NCBI GenBank assembly: GCA_036676235.1 | Contig: JAKFDI010000005.1 | Coordinates: 19,072 to 83,071 of the forward strand | Reading direction: 5' to 3' | DNA: 64,000 nt | Origin: JAKFDI01 sp036676235 | Lineage (GTDB): Bacteria; Pseudomonadota; Gammaproteobacteria; Burkholderiales; Burkholderiaceae_C | Shown here: positions 50,219-59,284 of the stretch, one piece after another | Numbering within the stretch: position 1 is the stretch's first letter | How the letters are laid out: each line of letters starts with the position of its first letter | The notes under the pieces: generated by a model | The model's database searches: none | The model's input: the letters and a program-made list of their open reading frames with translations, nothing else | What the model was told of the DNA's origin: nothing | Position numbers and translations under genes: made by a program

Positions 50219-51003
50219 GCCACGGCCGCGGTCAGCGCCAGCAGCACCGCGCATTCGGCGAGTTGTTCGGCGGCGCCCAGCGTGTCGCCGGTGTAGCCGC
50301 CGAGCCGGCGCGCCAGCCAGGCGCGCATCACGATGACGACCAGCCCCGCCGCAGCCAGTGCCGCCAATGCGCGCGATGGCGCCATGCCCAGGGCCACCGC
50401 ACCGGCCGCGAGCGCGAAGCCCCAGCCGGTGGCGACCGCCACATCGATGCGCCGCACCGCCGTGGCCAGCGGCTTGGCCTTGGCATGCTCGGCGTCGCCC
50501 GCATAGCCGAGAGCGCCCATCAACGCCAACGCTGCGCCGCGGCTGAGCGCATGGGCCAGCACCACGCCGGCCGCCGCCGCGGCAGCGCGCTGCGGCACGA
50601 GCGCGGTCAACAGCGCCACGCGCAGGCCGAGCACCAGTGCGAGCGCGAGCGCGCCGTAGCTGCCGATGCGCGAGTCCTTCATGATGGCCAGCGCCCGTTC
50701 GCGGCTCACGCTGCCGCCCAGCGCGTCGAAGGTGTCGGCCAGGCCGTCTTCATGAAACGCGCCGGTAAGCCAGGCTGTCGCCATCACGCTCAGCACCGCG
50801 GCGACGAGCGGCGGCCACCACGCGGCGGCCCCGAGCAGCACCGCCGCGCCGGCCGCGCCGACGAAGGCGCCCACCAGCGGGAAGTGCCGCACGCACCGGT
50901 TGAGCCGCTGCGGCGCGAAGCCCGTCCAGGCCGGCACCGGTACGCGGGTGAGGAATTGCAGCGCGGTCAGCAGCAGGCGCATTTCCTCCGCCAGTACGCT
51001 CAT
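50215..51003 (-). CDS. cobS: Adenosylcobinamide-GDP ribazoletransferase
   Basis: A 262-residue integral membrane enzyme that joins adenosylcobinamide-GDP to alpha-ribazole, the final condensation. The signature ALQFLTRVPVPAW, then FPLVGAFVGAAG, and AFHEDGLADTFDALGGSVSRERALAIMKDSRIGSYGALAL with its Asp-rich active region, are all present; several helices follow. It overlaps both neighbours by 4 bases. Confidence 0.94.
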   Translation of the reverse strand: MSVLAEEMRLLLTALQFLTRVPVPAWTGFAPQRLNRCVRHFPLVGAFVGAAGAAVLLGAAAWWPPLVAAVLSVMATAWLTGAFHEDGLADTFDALGGSVSRERALAIMKDSRIGSYGALALALVLGLRVALLTALVPQRAAAAAAGVVLAHALSRGAALALMGALGYAGDAEHAKAKPLATAVRRIDVAVATGWGFALAAGAVALGMAPSRALAALAAAGLVVIVMRAWLARRLGGYTGDTLGAAEQLAECAVLLALTAAVA

Positions 51004-52034
51004 GAGCTGCGCCCGCTCACGCCTGCCGAGTCGAAGCTCGCCATCTCCGCCAGCAGCAGCTCGGCCGACTTCAGCAGCGGCCAGGCCAGCGCCGCGCCCG
51101 AGCCTTCGCCCAGGCGCAGGCCGAGGTCGAGCAGCGGCGGCGTTCCCAGCCGCTCCAGCCAGGCGGCGTGCCCGCTCTCGGCCGAGGCGTGGGCGAACAC
51201 GCAGCGCTGCAACACGGCCGGCGCCAGCGCCGCGGCCAGCGCCACGGCGGCGGTGGTGATGAAGCCGTCGACGACGATCACGCGGCGTTCGTGCGCGGCC
51301 TGCAGCACGGCGCCGGCCATGGCGGCGATCTCGAAGCCGCCGAAGGCCGCCAGCGCGTCCAGCGGCTCGTGCGCCGCGGCATGGCGTTCGAGCACGCGCT
51401 GCAGCACCGCCTGCTTGCGCGCGAGGCCGGCGTCGTCCAGCCCCGTGCCGCGCCCGGTGCAGCGCGAGAGCGGCAGGCCGGTGAGCCGGCTCATCAGCAG
51501 CGCCGCGGCCGAGGTGTTGCCGATGCCCATCTCGCCGAGCAACAGCACGTTGCCCGGCAGGCCGGCTGCGAGCTGCGCGCCGCGGTCCAGCGAGTCGCGG
51601 CATTGCGCCGGCGTCATGGCCGGGCCTTCGCTGCTGTCGGCCGTGCCGGGCGCGGTCTTGATCGCGGCGAGCTGCGGATGCGGCGCGGTGTCGCTGCGCA
51701 CGCCGCAGTCGGCCACCGTCAGCGCCAGGCCGTGCTGGCGCGCCAGCACCGAGACGGCGGCGCCGCCGTCCAGCATGTTGCGCACCATCTGCGCCGTCAC
51801 GTCGGCCGGGTAGGCCGAGACGCCCTGCGCCGCGAGGCCGTGGTCGGCGGCGAACACCACGAGTTGCGGCTGCGCGAGCTGTGGTTCGTCGCGGCCCTGT
51901 ATCAGCGCGAGCCGCAGCCCCAGCGCCTCGAGGCGCCCGAGCGCGCCCAGCGGCTTGGTCTTGCCGTCGATGCGCTGCTGCACGCGCGCTTCGAGCCGCG
52001 GGTCGGCGAGGGAAGGGATATCGAAGGAGATCAC
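51000..52034 (-). CDS. cobT: Nicotinate-nucleotide--dimethylbenzimidazole phosphoribosyltransferase
   Basis: A 344-residue enzyme that makes alpha-ribazole-5-phosphate. It has KTKPLGALGRLEALGLRLA, VFAADHGLAAQGVSAYPADVTAQMVRNMLDGGAA, GEMGIGNTSAAA, GRGTGLDDAGL and the C-terminal LGLRLGEGSGAALAWPLL containing the catalytic Glu. GTG at 52034 overlaps the cobQ stop. It feeds CobS with the lower-ligand nucleotide. Confidence 0.95.
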   Translation of the reverse strand: MISFDIPSLADPRLEARVQQRIDGKTKPLGALGRLEALGLRLALIQGRDEPQLAQPQLVVFAADHGLAAQGVSAYPADVTAQMVRNMLDGGAAVSVLARQHGLALTVADCGVRSDTAPHPQLAAIKTAPGTADSSEGPAMTPAQCRDSLDRGAQLAAGLPGNVLLLGEMGIGNTSAAALLMSRLTGLPLSRCTGRGTGLDDAGLARKQAVLQRVLERHAAAHEPLDALAAFGGFEIAAMAGAVLQAAHERRVIVVDGFITTAAVALAAALAPAVLQRCVFAHASAESGHAAWLERLGTPPLLDLGLRLGEGSGAALAWPLLKSAELLLAEMASFDSAGVSGRSS

Positions 52035-53518
52035 GTGCGGTCCTTGGCGAAGAGTCGTTGCAGCAGCCGCGCGTCGAGGTGTTCCTCGACCAGGTCGGCC
52101 AGCGTGTCGAAGGCGTCGTCCAGCGTCGGCACCTGCGCGCCGAAGAGGGCGCGCAGCACGGCTGGCGACTCGAACAGCCCGTGGGCGTACACGCCCAGCA
52201 CCGGGCCGCGCTGCCAGCCGATGGGCTCGCCGTGGGCGTCGTGCAGGGCGGCGGCGCAGCCGGTGTCGGCGGTGGTGAGGCCGTTGCGGATTTCGTAGCC
52301 GTCGAACGCCACGCCGGCCAGCGCCGCCCAGGGCGCCACCGGCAGCGGCGCGAACTGCGCACGCGCCGGCTGAACACGCTTGGCCGCGCCATAGCGCGTG
52401 TGCAGCGGCAGCAGGCCGAGGCCGGGGCGGGGGCCATGCGCCTCGCCATCGAAGCCCTCGGGATCGGCCAGCGTCTCGCCCAGCATCTGCAGCCCGCCGC
52501 AGATGCCCAGCACCGCGCGGCCGGCCGCGGCGTGGCGCTGCACGGCGCGGTCCAGGCCCTGCGCGCGCAGCCAGGCGAGGTCGCCGCTCACCTGCTTGGA
52601 GCCGGGCAGCACGATCCAGTCGGCGCCGTCCAGCGCCGCCGGCGTGCGCGCCCAGCGCAGCTGCAGGCCGGGCACGCGCGCGAGCGGCTGGAACTCGTCG
52701 AGGTTGCTGAGGTGCGGCGGCGCGAGCACCGCCACGCGCCGCGTCACCGCACCGGCGCCGGCGTGCGGCTGGTCGTCGAACACGCCGTCTTCCTCGGGCA
52801 GGCCATGGCCACGGCGCATCGGCAGCACGCCGGCCAGCGGCACGCCGGTGAGCTGCTGCAACTGCTGCGGGCCGGGCGCGAGCAGGCCGGCGTCGCCGCG
52901 GAACTTGTTGAGCACCCAGCCGGCGAGCGTGGGTCGCAGGTCCTCGGGCAGCAGCGCCCAGGTGCCGTAGAGATGGGCGAAGGCGCCGCCGCGGTCGATG
53001 TCGGCGACCAGCAGGCTGTCGAGCCGGCCGCGCGCCAGCGCCCAGCGCGCGGGGCCGAGGTTGACGTAGTCGTGCGCGGCGAGGTTGATCTCGGCCGGCG
53101 AGCCGGCGCCTTCGATCACCAGCAGCTCGTGCTTCGATGCGAGGCGCTCGAAGCTCTCGCGTGCATGCGTCGCGAGCCGTTCGCTGCGCTCGCGCCAGGG
53201 AAGCTGCGACAGCGCCGTGTCGACGCGGCCGTGCAGCACCACCTGGCTGGCGGTGTCGCGCTCGGGCTTGAGCAGCACCGGGTTCATGTCCACCGTGGGC
53301 GCGGCGCCGGCGGCCAGCGCCTGGAAGTACTGCGCCGCGCCGATCTCGCCGTGGCCGCCGGAAAGGCCCGGCACGACACGCGCGTTGTTGCTCATGTTCT
53401 GAGCCTTGAACGGCGCCACGTCGATGCCGCGCCGGCGCGCCACGCGGCACAGCGCGGTGGCGAGCCAGCTCTTGCCGGCGTTGCTGGAGGTGCCCCACAC
53501 CATCAATGCGCGGCTCAT
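52031..53518 (-). CDS. cobQ: Cobyric acid synthase
   Basis: A 495-residue glutamine-dependent amidotransferase that amidates four side chains of adenosylcobyrinic a,c-diamide. The N-terminal P-loop is VWGTSSNAGKSWLATALCR; FKAQNMSNNARV and the C-terminal class I-type glutaminase triad region (AVLGICGGLQMLGETLADPEG with the nucleophile Cys near 328) confirm it. Its ATG overlaps the cobD stop by 4 bases. Its presence means the cell can use cobyrinic-diamide-level precursors as well as cobinamide. Confidence 0.95.
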   Translation of the reverse strand: MSRALMVWGTSSNAGKSWLATALCRVARRRGIDVAPFKAQNMSNNARVVPGLSGGHGEIGAAQYFQALAAGAAPTVDMNPVLLKPERDTASQVVLHGRVDTALSQLPWRERSERLATHARESFERLASKHELLVIEGAGSPAEINLAAHDYVNLGPARWALARGRLDSLLVADIDRGGAFAHLYGTWALLPEDLRPTLAGWVLNKFRGDAGLLAPGPQQLQQLTGVPLAGVLPMRRGHGLPEEDGVFDDQPHAGAGAVTRRVAVLAPPHLSNLDEFQPLARVPGLQLRWARTPAALDGADWIVLPGSKQVSGDLAWLRAQGLDRAVQRHAAAGRAVLGICGGLQMLGETLADPEGFDGEAHGPRPGLGLLPLHTRYGAAKRVQPARAQFAPLPVAPWAALAGVAFDGYEIRNGLTTADTGCAAALHDAHGEPIGWQRGPVLGVYAHGLFESPAVLRALFGAQVPTLDDAFDTLADLVEEHLDARLLQRLFAKDRT

Positions 53519-54498
53519 CGCGGCTCCCGTTGTGTCAGCGCCGCCAGCAGCGCCCGTTGTGCCGCCGGCGGCTGCACGCTCAGCCGCATCCAGCCGGGCA
53601 GGCCGAAGGAGGTGGCGTCACGCACGGCGATGCCTTGCGCGCGCAGTGCGGCGGGCGTGATGCCCTGCGGCCAGCGAACGCAGAAGAAGTTCGTGCGGCT
53701 CGTGCGCACCTCCACGCCGAGGGCCTGCAGTTTGTCGACCTGCGTCCGTTTCCAGGCTCGCAACTGCATGCGCCGCTGCGCAAGCCAGGCCTGCACCTCG
53801 GGCGTGGTCCAGCTCTGCAGCAGTGCCACGCCGTGCGCGCCGAGCGGCCAAGACGGCGCGGCGTTGTCGAGTGCCTGCATCCACTCGGCTACCCACGCAG
53901 CCTGCGGCGCGATGGCATACGCGGCGCGGATGCCGGTCAGGCCAAGCGCCTTGTTGGGGCTGTGCAGCGTGAACACGGTGACGCGTGCGTCGGCCGTCCA
54001 CGGGCTCTCGCCGTCGAGCCGCAGCGGTGCGTAGACGCTGTCGAGCACGGTGGCGCAGTTGGGGAGGTCGCGTGGAGGCGGCGCGTCCTCGCCCAGCGGC
54101 GACGAGGGGTCGCAGCACCAGCGCAGCGTGGCCAAGGCGTCGCCGTGCGGCACCACCGGCCGGCCGATGGCATGCGCGGCCGCGGCGTAGTCGCCATAAG
54201 CATGCACAGGCACCGCCACTGCGCCCGGCCGCAAGCGCTGGCCGACGGCGGTGATGCGCTGAATGAATTCGCTCGCGCTGGCGACGATCAGCACGCGCGC
54301 CGGCACCACGCCGTGCCAATCGGCAAGTGCCTCGCGCAGCGCGTGGTAGCTGGGGTCGGGGTAGTGGCGCGGGTCGGCGCGGCGCAGGGCGCGCAGCGCC
54401 ACCGGGCAGGCGCCGCCGGCGACGCCGTTGGTGGAGAAATCCCAGCGCGCCGGACCGTGCGCGTCGGGGCCGCCGTGTACGCGGGTCAGTGCATCCAT
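53515..54498 (-). CDS. cobD: Threonine-phosphate decarboxylase
   Basis: A 327-residue PLP enzyme of the aspartate-aminotransferase fold that makes (R)-1-amino-2-propanol phosphate for the nucleotide loop. Features are HGGPDAHGPARWDFSTNGVAGG at the N-terminus, DPRHYPDPSYHALREALA, VASASEFIQR, LDSVYAPLRL and the PLP lysine in TLHSPNKALGLTGIRAAYA. It overlaps cbiB by 13 bases. The FSTNGV in place of the common FS-x-N-x-N-P-x-G is typical of a betaproteobacterial subgroup. Confidence 0.9.
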   Translation of the reverse strand: MDALTRVHGGPDAHGPARWDFSTNGVAGGACPVALRALRRADPRHYPDPSYHALREALADWHGVVPARVLIVASASEFIQRITAVGQRLRPGAVAVPVHAYGDYAAAAHAIGRPVVPHGDALATLRWCCDPSSPLGEDAPPPRDLPNCATVLDSVYAPLRLDGESPWTADARVTVFTLHSPNKALGLTGIRAAYAIAPQAAWVAEWMQALDNAAPSWPLGAHGVALLQSWTTPEVQAWLAQRRMQLRAWKRTQVDKLQALGVEVRTSRTNFFCVRWPQGITPAALRAQGIAVRDATSFGLPGWMRLSVQPPAAQRALLAALTQREPR

Positions 54499-55385
54499 GC
54501 CGCAACGGCCCCAGTCAGCAAGGCCGCCGCCGTGGCAGCGTGTCCGCAGACCGCCAGCGCCCGCGCCGCGTCGGCCGCAGCCGGCGACGCGGCCTGCGCG
54601 TTCAGCGCATAGACGCCCGGCTTGCGCAGCCGCACGTCCAGCCGCAAGGCCAGCGCCCCCATCGGCCAGCCGCCGTTGGGCGAGGTCGTGCGGCCCGCCT
54701 CGGCAAGCACGCGGCGCCACACCGGGTACAGCAGCAGCGCCGTGAGCCGAGCCGGCACCCACGACAGCACATCGTCGGCGTGTGCCGCCCACTTGCCGGC
54801 CCACTCGAAGCGGCCGCGGTAGCCCCACATCGCATCCATCGTGTTCGCGAGGCGATAGACCACGGCACCCGGCAGCCCGGCCAGCGCGAACCAGAACAGC
54901 GGCGCCACCACCGAGTCGTTCAGGTTCTCGGCCAGCGTCGAAAGCGCCGTCTCGCGCAGTTCGTGGGCGTCCATCGACTTCACGTCGCGGCTCACCAATC
55001 GGGCGAGACGCTCTCTCGCCGCTTCGGTGCCAAGTGCGAGCGCGGCTTCGACGGCCGCCACCTCGTCGCGCAGCATGCGCCAGGCGAAGCACGGCTTGAG
55101 CAGCGGGGCGATGAGCAGCGCGGCCAGCGGCCACGCCTGGACCAGCGCCCACCGCTGCCACGCCCAAGCCGCGGCGCCGAGCAGCATCGCCAGCGCACAC
55201 CACGCCATCGCTCCGCCGATGAACGCGGGCATGGGTCGAAGCGAACTCAACCTACGCCCGAGCGGCGCCAGCAGCCGGCCCAGCCACGCCACCGGATGCA
55301 GCGCATTGCGCGGCTCGCCGAAAGCAGCATCCCAGCCCCAGGCCAGCAGCAGGGCGGCGGCGCAGGCGAGGCCGGCTTGCTGCAT
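54486..55385 (-). CDS. cbiB: Adenosylcobinamide-phosphate synthase CbiB
   Basis: A 299-residue membrane protein that attaches aminopropanol phosphate to adenosylcobyric acid. It has the N-terminal WDAAFGEPRNALHPVAWLGRLLAPLGRRL, LVSRDVKSMDAHELRETALSTLAENLNDSVVAPLFWFALAG and ANTMDAMWGYR typical of CbiB/CobD. The start at 55385 overlaps the cobO stop by one base (TGATG). Confidence 0.94.
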   Translation of the reverse strand: MQQAGLACAAALLLAWGWDAAFGEPRNALHPVAWLGRLLAPLGRRLSSLRPMPAFIGGAMAWCALAMLLGAAAWAWQRWALVQAWPLAALLIAPLLKPCFAWRMLRDEVAAVEAALALGTEAARERLARLVSRDVKSMDAHELRETALSTLAENLNDSVVAPLFWFALAGLPGAVVYRLANTMDAMWGYRGRFEWAGKWAAHADDVLSWVPARLTALLLYPVWRRVLAEAGRTTSPNGGWPMGALALRLDVRLRKPGVYALNAQAASPAAADAARALAVCGHAATAAALLTGAVAAWMH

Positions 55386-55954
55386 CAATCCTCGATGCCT
55401 CGTTGCGCTGGAACCCCGGCCTGGAAGTGGTGCTTGATCAACGCCATCTCGGTCACCGTGTCGGCGAGGGCTATCAGTTCCTCCGGCGCATCGCGCCCCG
55501 TCAGCACCACATGCACGTGTGCCGGCCGCTCGCGCAGCGCGGCCAGCACCGGCTCCAGCGGCAGCCAGCCGTAGCGCAGCGGGTACATGATTTCGTCGAG
55601 CACCACGAGAAAGTGTTCGCCCGCGCGGATCGTCGCCTCGGCGCGCGCCCAGCCGTCGCGCGCGAGCTGCGCCGAGTGCTCCAGGTCGCGGCTCTTCCAG
55701 CTGAAGCCGTCGCCCAGGCCCTCGATCGGCACGCCCAATTGCTCGAACAGCCGGTGCTCGCCGAAGCGGGCGCTGGGTACCTTCATGAACTGGTAGATCT
55801 TCACCGCCTTGCCGCGGCCGTGGGCGCGCAGCGCTAGGCCGAAGGCGGCGGTGCTCTTGCCCTTGCCGTGGCCGGTGTGCACGAGGATGAGGCCGCGCCG
55901 CTCGCCCTCGGGCTTGGGCGTGGAACGGTCGACGGGCGGGGCAACGATCTGCAT
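55385..55954 (-). CDS. cobO: Cob(I)yrinic acid a,c-diamide adenosyltransferase
   Basis: A 189-residue corrinoid adenosyltransferase of the BtuR/CobO family. The P-loop is HTGHGKGKSTAAFGLALRAHGRG, with VKIYQFMKV, LVVLDEIMYPLRYGWL and the VVLTGRDAPEELIALADTVTEM block. It adds the 5-deoxyadenosyl group from ATP to the reduced corrinoid. The ATG at 55954 is preferred; the codons upstream lie in a repeat. Confidence 0.94.
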   Translation of the reverse strand: MQIVAPPVDRSTPKPEGERRGLILVHTGHGKGKSTAAFGLALRAHGRGKAVKIYQFMKVPSARFGEHRLFEQLGVPIEGLGDGFSWKSRDLEHSAQLARDGWARAEATIRAGEHFLVVLDEIMYPLRYGWLPLEPVLAALRERPAHVHVVLTGRDAPEELIALADTVTEMALIKHHFQAGVPAQRGIED

Positions 55955-55969
55955 GTCAGTGGCGCCCGG

Positions 55970-56034
55970 CCGCCCGAAGCTGCTGACCGCCCCCTCGGGG
56001 GGCAGGAGCAAAGCGACGTGGGGGCTGTTTCATT
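55970..56034 (-). repeat. Intercistronic GC-rich hairpin repeat (btuD-cobO gap)
   Basis: The only sizeable gap in the cobalamin operon, about 80 bases, contains a CCCCCTCGGGGGG-type hairpin (near 56000) plus GCCCCCACGTCGC-like sequence. It belongs to the same general style of operon-gap repeats as those at 7.3, 36.5, 39.4, 40.3 and 43.9 kb, but is a different module. Confidence 0.6.
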
Positions 56035-56793
56035 TCAATCCTCCAGTGCGGGCACCACCGTCGCGCGCCGCCCTTCGCGGCGGATGCGCACGGCGCCCTG
56101 GAACAAGCTGACGATCGCGGCGTGCAGCGCCGGATCGTCGTGGTCAGCATGGGCCTGCACGCGGCCCTCGCCCAGCAGCAGCACGCGGTCGGCCAGCAGC
56201 GCGAGCGGGAGGTCGTGCAGCACCGTCACCAGCGTGTGCGTGGCCGCCAGCCGGCGGAACAGCCGCGCCAGCGCCACCTGGTGCGGCGGGTCGAGGTGGG
56301 TGGTGGGTTCGTCCAGCAGCAGCACCGGCGCCTCGGTGGCGAGCGCGCGTGCGAGCAGCAACCGCTGGCGCTCGCCGCCGGAGAGTTCGTGCAGCCGGCG
56401 GTGCTGCCAGGCCGCCGATTCGGTGGCGGCCAGCGCGGCGTCGACGATGGCTTCGTCGGCCGCACCCGGCGCGCCGAACAGGCCGAGGTGCGGCAGACGG
56501 CCCAGATGCACCGTCTCGCGCCCGCTCAGGTCGCCGCCGGCCTCGCCCTGCTGCGCGAGCCAGGCGATCTGCCGTCCGCGCGACTGCGGTGCCATGCGAT
56601 GAACTTCGTGGCCGTCCAGCGTCACCGTCCCGGCGTCGGGATGCTTCAGCCCGGCCAGCACGCGCAGCAGCGTCGACTTGCCAGCGCCGTTGGGGCCGAC
56701 GATGGCCGTCCAGCCGCGACCGAGTTCGCACGACACTCCGCGCAGCACCGGCCGGTGGCCGAGGGCGAGGGTCAGGTTGCGGGCGGTGAGCAT
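56035..56793 (-). CDS. btuD: Cobalamin/corrinoid ABC transporter ATP-binding protein
   Basis: A 252-residue FecE/BtuD-type ATPase. Walker A is GPNGAGKSTLLRVLAGL, the signature LSGGERQRLLLARALA, Walker B VLLLDEPTTHLDPPHQ and the switch His in VTVLHDLPLALL. Its position between btuC and cobO gives the cobalamin assignment, since sequence alone would also allow siderophore transport. Start and stop overlap neighbours closely. Confidence 0.9.
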   Translation of the reverse strand: MLTARNLTLALGHRPVLRGVSCELGRGWTAIVGPNGAGKSTLLRVLAGLKHPDAGTVTLDGHEVHRMAPQSRGRQIAWLAQQGEAGGDLSGRETVHLGRLPHLGLFGAPGAADEAIVDAALAATESAAWQHRRLHELSGGERQRLLLARALATEAPVLLLDEPTTHLDPPHQVALARLFRRLAATHTLVTVLHDLPLALLADRVLLLGEGRVQAHADHDDPALHAAIVSLFQGAVRIRREGRRATVVPALED

Positions 56794-57848
56794 CACGCGA
56801 GCTTTCTTCTGTGCAGCAGCCACAACAGGTAGCCGCCGCCGAGCACGGCCGTGAGCACGCCCACCGGCAGCTCCTGCGGCGCGATCAGGCCGCGCGCCAG
56901 CACGTCGGCCGCGAGCAGCAGCACGCCGCCCATGCCGGCGCTGGCCATCAGCGTGAAGCCGTGGGTCGAGGGCGCGAAGCGGCGCACGAGGTGGGGCGAC
57001 ACCAGGCCGACGAAGGCCACCAGCCCGGCCTGCGACACCGCCAGCCCCGTGCACAGCGACAGCAGCAGCACCAGCGCGAGGCGGATGCGCGAAAGGGGAA
57101 GGCCGAGGCTGGCGGCGCTGTCCTCGCCCAACGTCAATGCATCGAGCGCGCGCGCCAGCCGCCACACCGGCGGCAGCGAGACGGCCAGCCCGCCGGCCAG
57201 CAGCGCCACGCTGTTCCAGCCGAGGAAGCCGGTGCTGCCCAGCATGAACATCTGCTTGCCGCGCAGTGCGTCGGGCGACCAGGTGGTGAGCAGGTCGCTG
57301 GCTGCGCCCAGCACCACGCCGACGACCACGCCCGCCAGCAGCAGCCGCATCGTCTGCTGCGCGCCGCTGGCCAGCACAAGCGTGAGCGACACGCCGGCCA
57401 CCGCGCCAGCGAAGGCGCCGGCCACCAGGCCCGCTTGTTCAATCCATTGCGCCGTGGCGAGGCCCACGGCGTGGCCCAGCGTCGAACCCGCGGCCAGCAC
57501 CAGCACCACGCCCAGCGACGCGCCGGCCGCCGAGCCGAGCAGGTACGGATCGGCCAGCGGGTTGCGGAACAGGCCCTGCGCCACGGCGCCCGCGAGGCCC
57601 AGCAGCGCGCCCACCAGCAGCGCACCCAAGGTGCGCGGCGCGCGGATCTGGCCGACGATCAATTCCGCCTGCGGCCCGGCGAGGTCGGCGCGCAGTGCCT
57701 GCCACGACCAGCCCTCACTGCCGACTGCGAGGCCCAGCAGCCCTAACACCAGACCCGCCAGCAGCAGCCCGCGCACCAGGCGCACGCGCCGCGCCGCGTC
57801 GAGCGTGGTGGCATCGAGCGGGCGCACGGCGGGCGGCACGGAACTCAT
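56793..57848 (-). CDS. btuC: Cobalamin/corrinoid ABC transporter permease
   Basis: A 351-residue FecCD-family permease with about ten helices. Motifs are QIRAPRTLGALLVGALLGLAGAVAQGLFRNPLADPYLLGSAAGASLG, the coupling region GEDSAASLGLPLSRIRL and GLVAFVGLVSPHLVRRFAPSTHG. The GLFRNPLADP motif is typical of vitamin B12 and siderophore permeases. It overlaps btuF by ATGA. Confidence 0.92.
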   Translation of the reverse strand: MSSVPPAVRPLDATTLDAARRVRLVRGLLLAGLVLGLLGLAVGSEGWSWQALRADLAGPQAELIVGQIRAPRTLGALLVGALLGLAGAVAQGLFRNPLADPYLLGSAAGASLGVVLVLAAGSTLGHAVGLATAQWIEQAGLVAGAFAGAVAGVSLTLVLASGAQQTMRLLLAGVVVGVVLGAASDLLTTWSPDALRGKQMFMLGSTGFLGWNSVALLAGGLAVSLPPVWRLARALDALTLGEDSAASLGLPLSRIRLALVLLLSLCTGLAVSQAGLVAFVGLVSPHLVRRFAPSTHGFTLMASAGMGGVLLLAADVLARGLIAPQELPVGVLTAVLGGGYLLWLLHRRKLA

Positions 57849-58708
57849 GGCGTCGTGCGCAGCCCGGCCAGGCAATCGGCGAGCACCTTCGCCGCTTCGC
57901 CCATCCGTGGGCCGGGGCGGGTGAGCATGTCGAACTGCCCGTTGTCGAAGCCGCAGACGCGCCCGTCGAGCGCGCGCAGGCTGCCCCAGCCGGGGCGTGC
58001 GGGCATGCCGCGCAGTTCGCGCCGTGCGGCCATCACCACGTCGGGCTGGGCGCGCACCACATACTCGCCGCTGAGCTTGGGGAAGGGGCCGAGTTCGGGC
58101 GGCACCACGTTGGCGAGACCTAGGCGTTCGAGCGTCTCGCCGATGAAGGAGCCGGCGCCGGCGGCGTAAGGGCCGGCGGCGATCTCGAAATAGACGCGCT
58201 TGCCGCGCAGCGCCGGCGGCACGCGCCCGGCCGCGGCGTTCAATTCGCTCTCGATGCGCTGCCACAGCGGGGCCGATCGTTCCGGCGTGCCGAGCAGTTG
58301 CGCGAGCGTGCCCAGTGTGCGCCGCACGTCGGCATAGGTCTCGGAGCGCAGCACCACCACCGTGAGACCCAGCGATTCGAGCCGGTCGATGACGCGCGCC
58401 GAGGTGCTGGCCAGCACCACGTCGGGCCGAAGCGCGACGATGCGTTCGACCTGCGCATCTTCCAGCCCGCCCACTTTCGGCAGCATGCGGGCCTCGGTCG
58501 GCCAGTTGGAGAAGCGGTCCGTGCCCACCAGCCGCGCGCAGGCGCCGAGCACGCACACGCTTTCGGTGAGCGAGGGCAGCAGACTGACGATGCGCGCCGG
58601 CGGCGCGGCGAACTCGTGCGTGCGGCCGAGGTCGTCGCGCAACTGGATCTGCGCGAGCGCGCTGCCGCACAGCAGGCAGGCGAGCAGGGCCGCCAGGAGG
58701 CGTCTCAT
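57845..58708 (-). CDS. btuF: Periplasmic cobalamin-binding protein
   Basis: A 287-residue type III binding protein. A Sec signal peptide (MRRLLAALLACLLCGSALAQ) precedes RIVSLLPSLTESVCVLGACARLVGTDRFSNWP and KVGGLEDAQVERIVALRPDVVLAS, both characteristic of BtuF. It captures the corrinoid delivered by BtuB and passes it to BtuCD. The start at 58708 overlaps the cobU stop. Confidence 0.9.
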   Translation of the reverse strand: MRRLLAALLACLLCGSALAQIQLRDDLGRTHEFAAPPARIVSLLPSLTESVCVLGACARLVGTDRFSNWPTEARMLPKVGGLEDAQVERIVALRPDVVLASTSARVIDRLESLGLTVVVLRSETYADVRRTLGTLAQLLGTPERSAPLWQRIESELNAAAGRVPPALRGKRVYFEIAAGPYAAGAGSFIGETLERLGLANVVPPELGPFPKLSGEYVVRAQPDVVMAARRELRGMPARPGWGSLRALDGRVCGFDNGQFDMLTRPGPRMGEAAKVLADCLAGLRTTP

Positions 58709-59268
58709 GTCGCGCCCTTCACCGCCAGCGGCAGGCCTGCCACCATCAGCGTCACGCGCGCGCATTCGAGCGCCACGCGCTGGTGCAGAAAGCCCAGCGC
58801 ATCGACGAAGCGGCGCGCCTCGGGCGAGGACGGGATGACGCCGAGGCCGATCTCGTTGGACACCAGCACCACCGGCCCGGCGGCGTCACGCAGCACGGCG
58901 CACAGCGCGGTCTGCTGCTCCGCCCAGGCGCCGTCGGCGAGGCCCTTGCCCCGCATCGGCATCAGCAGGTGCGTGAGCCACAGCGTCAGGCAGTCCACCA
59001 CCAGCAGGCGATGCGCCGCCGACTGAGCAGCGATGGCCTCGGGCAGCTGCCGTGCTTCCTCCACCGTGCGCAGCGCCGGGATGCGCTGTGCACGGTCTGC
59101 GCGATGGCGGGCGATGCGTGCGCGCATCTCGTCGTCGTGCGCCTCGCCGGTGGCGATCAGTACGCCCTCGTGCTTCGGCGAACGCTGCAGCCAGAGTTGC
59201 GCCGCCGCCTCGGCATGGCGCGACTTGCCGCTGCGTTGCCCGCCGAGGATGAGGAAATGGTCGGCCAT
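58705..59268 (-). CDS. cobU: Adenosylcobinamide kinase/guanylyltransferase
   Basis: A 187-residue bifunctional enzyme that phosphorylates adenosylcobinamide and then transfers GMP. The P-loop is LGGQRSGKSRHAEAAA, RIARHRADR carries the GMP-accepting His, and VVDCLTLWLTHLL and LVSNEIGLGVIPSSPEARRFVDALG are signatures. It allows salvage of exogenous cobinamide, in keeping with the uptake genes around it. Confidence 0.95.
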   Translation of the reverse strand: MADHFLILGGQRSGKSRHAEAAAQLWLQRSPKHEGVLIATGEAHDDEMRARIARHRADRAQRIPALRTVEEARQLPEAIAAQSAAHRLLVVDCLTLWLTHLLMPMRGKGLADGAWAEQQTALCAVLRDAAGPVVLVSNEIGLGVIPSSPEARRFVDALGFLHQRVALECARVTLMVAGLPLAVKGAT

Positions 59269-59284
59269 GCGGCTTCGTGCCGAC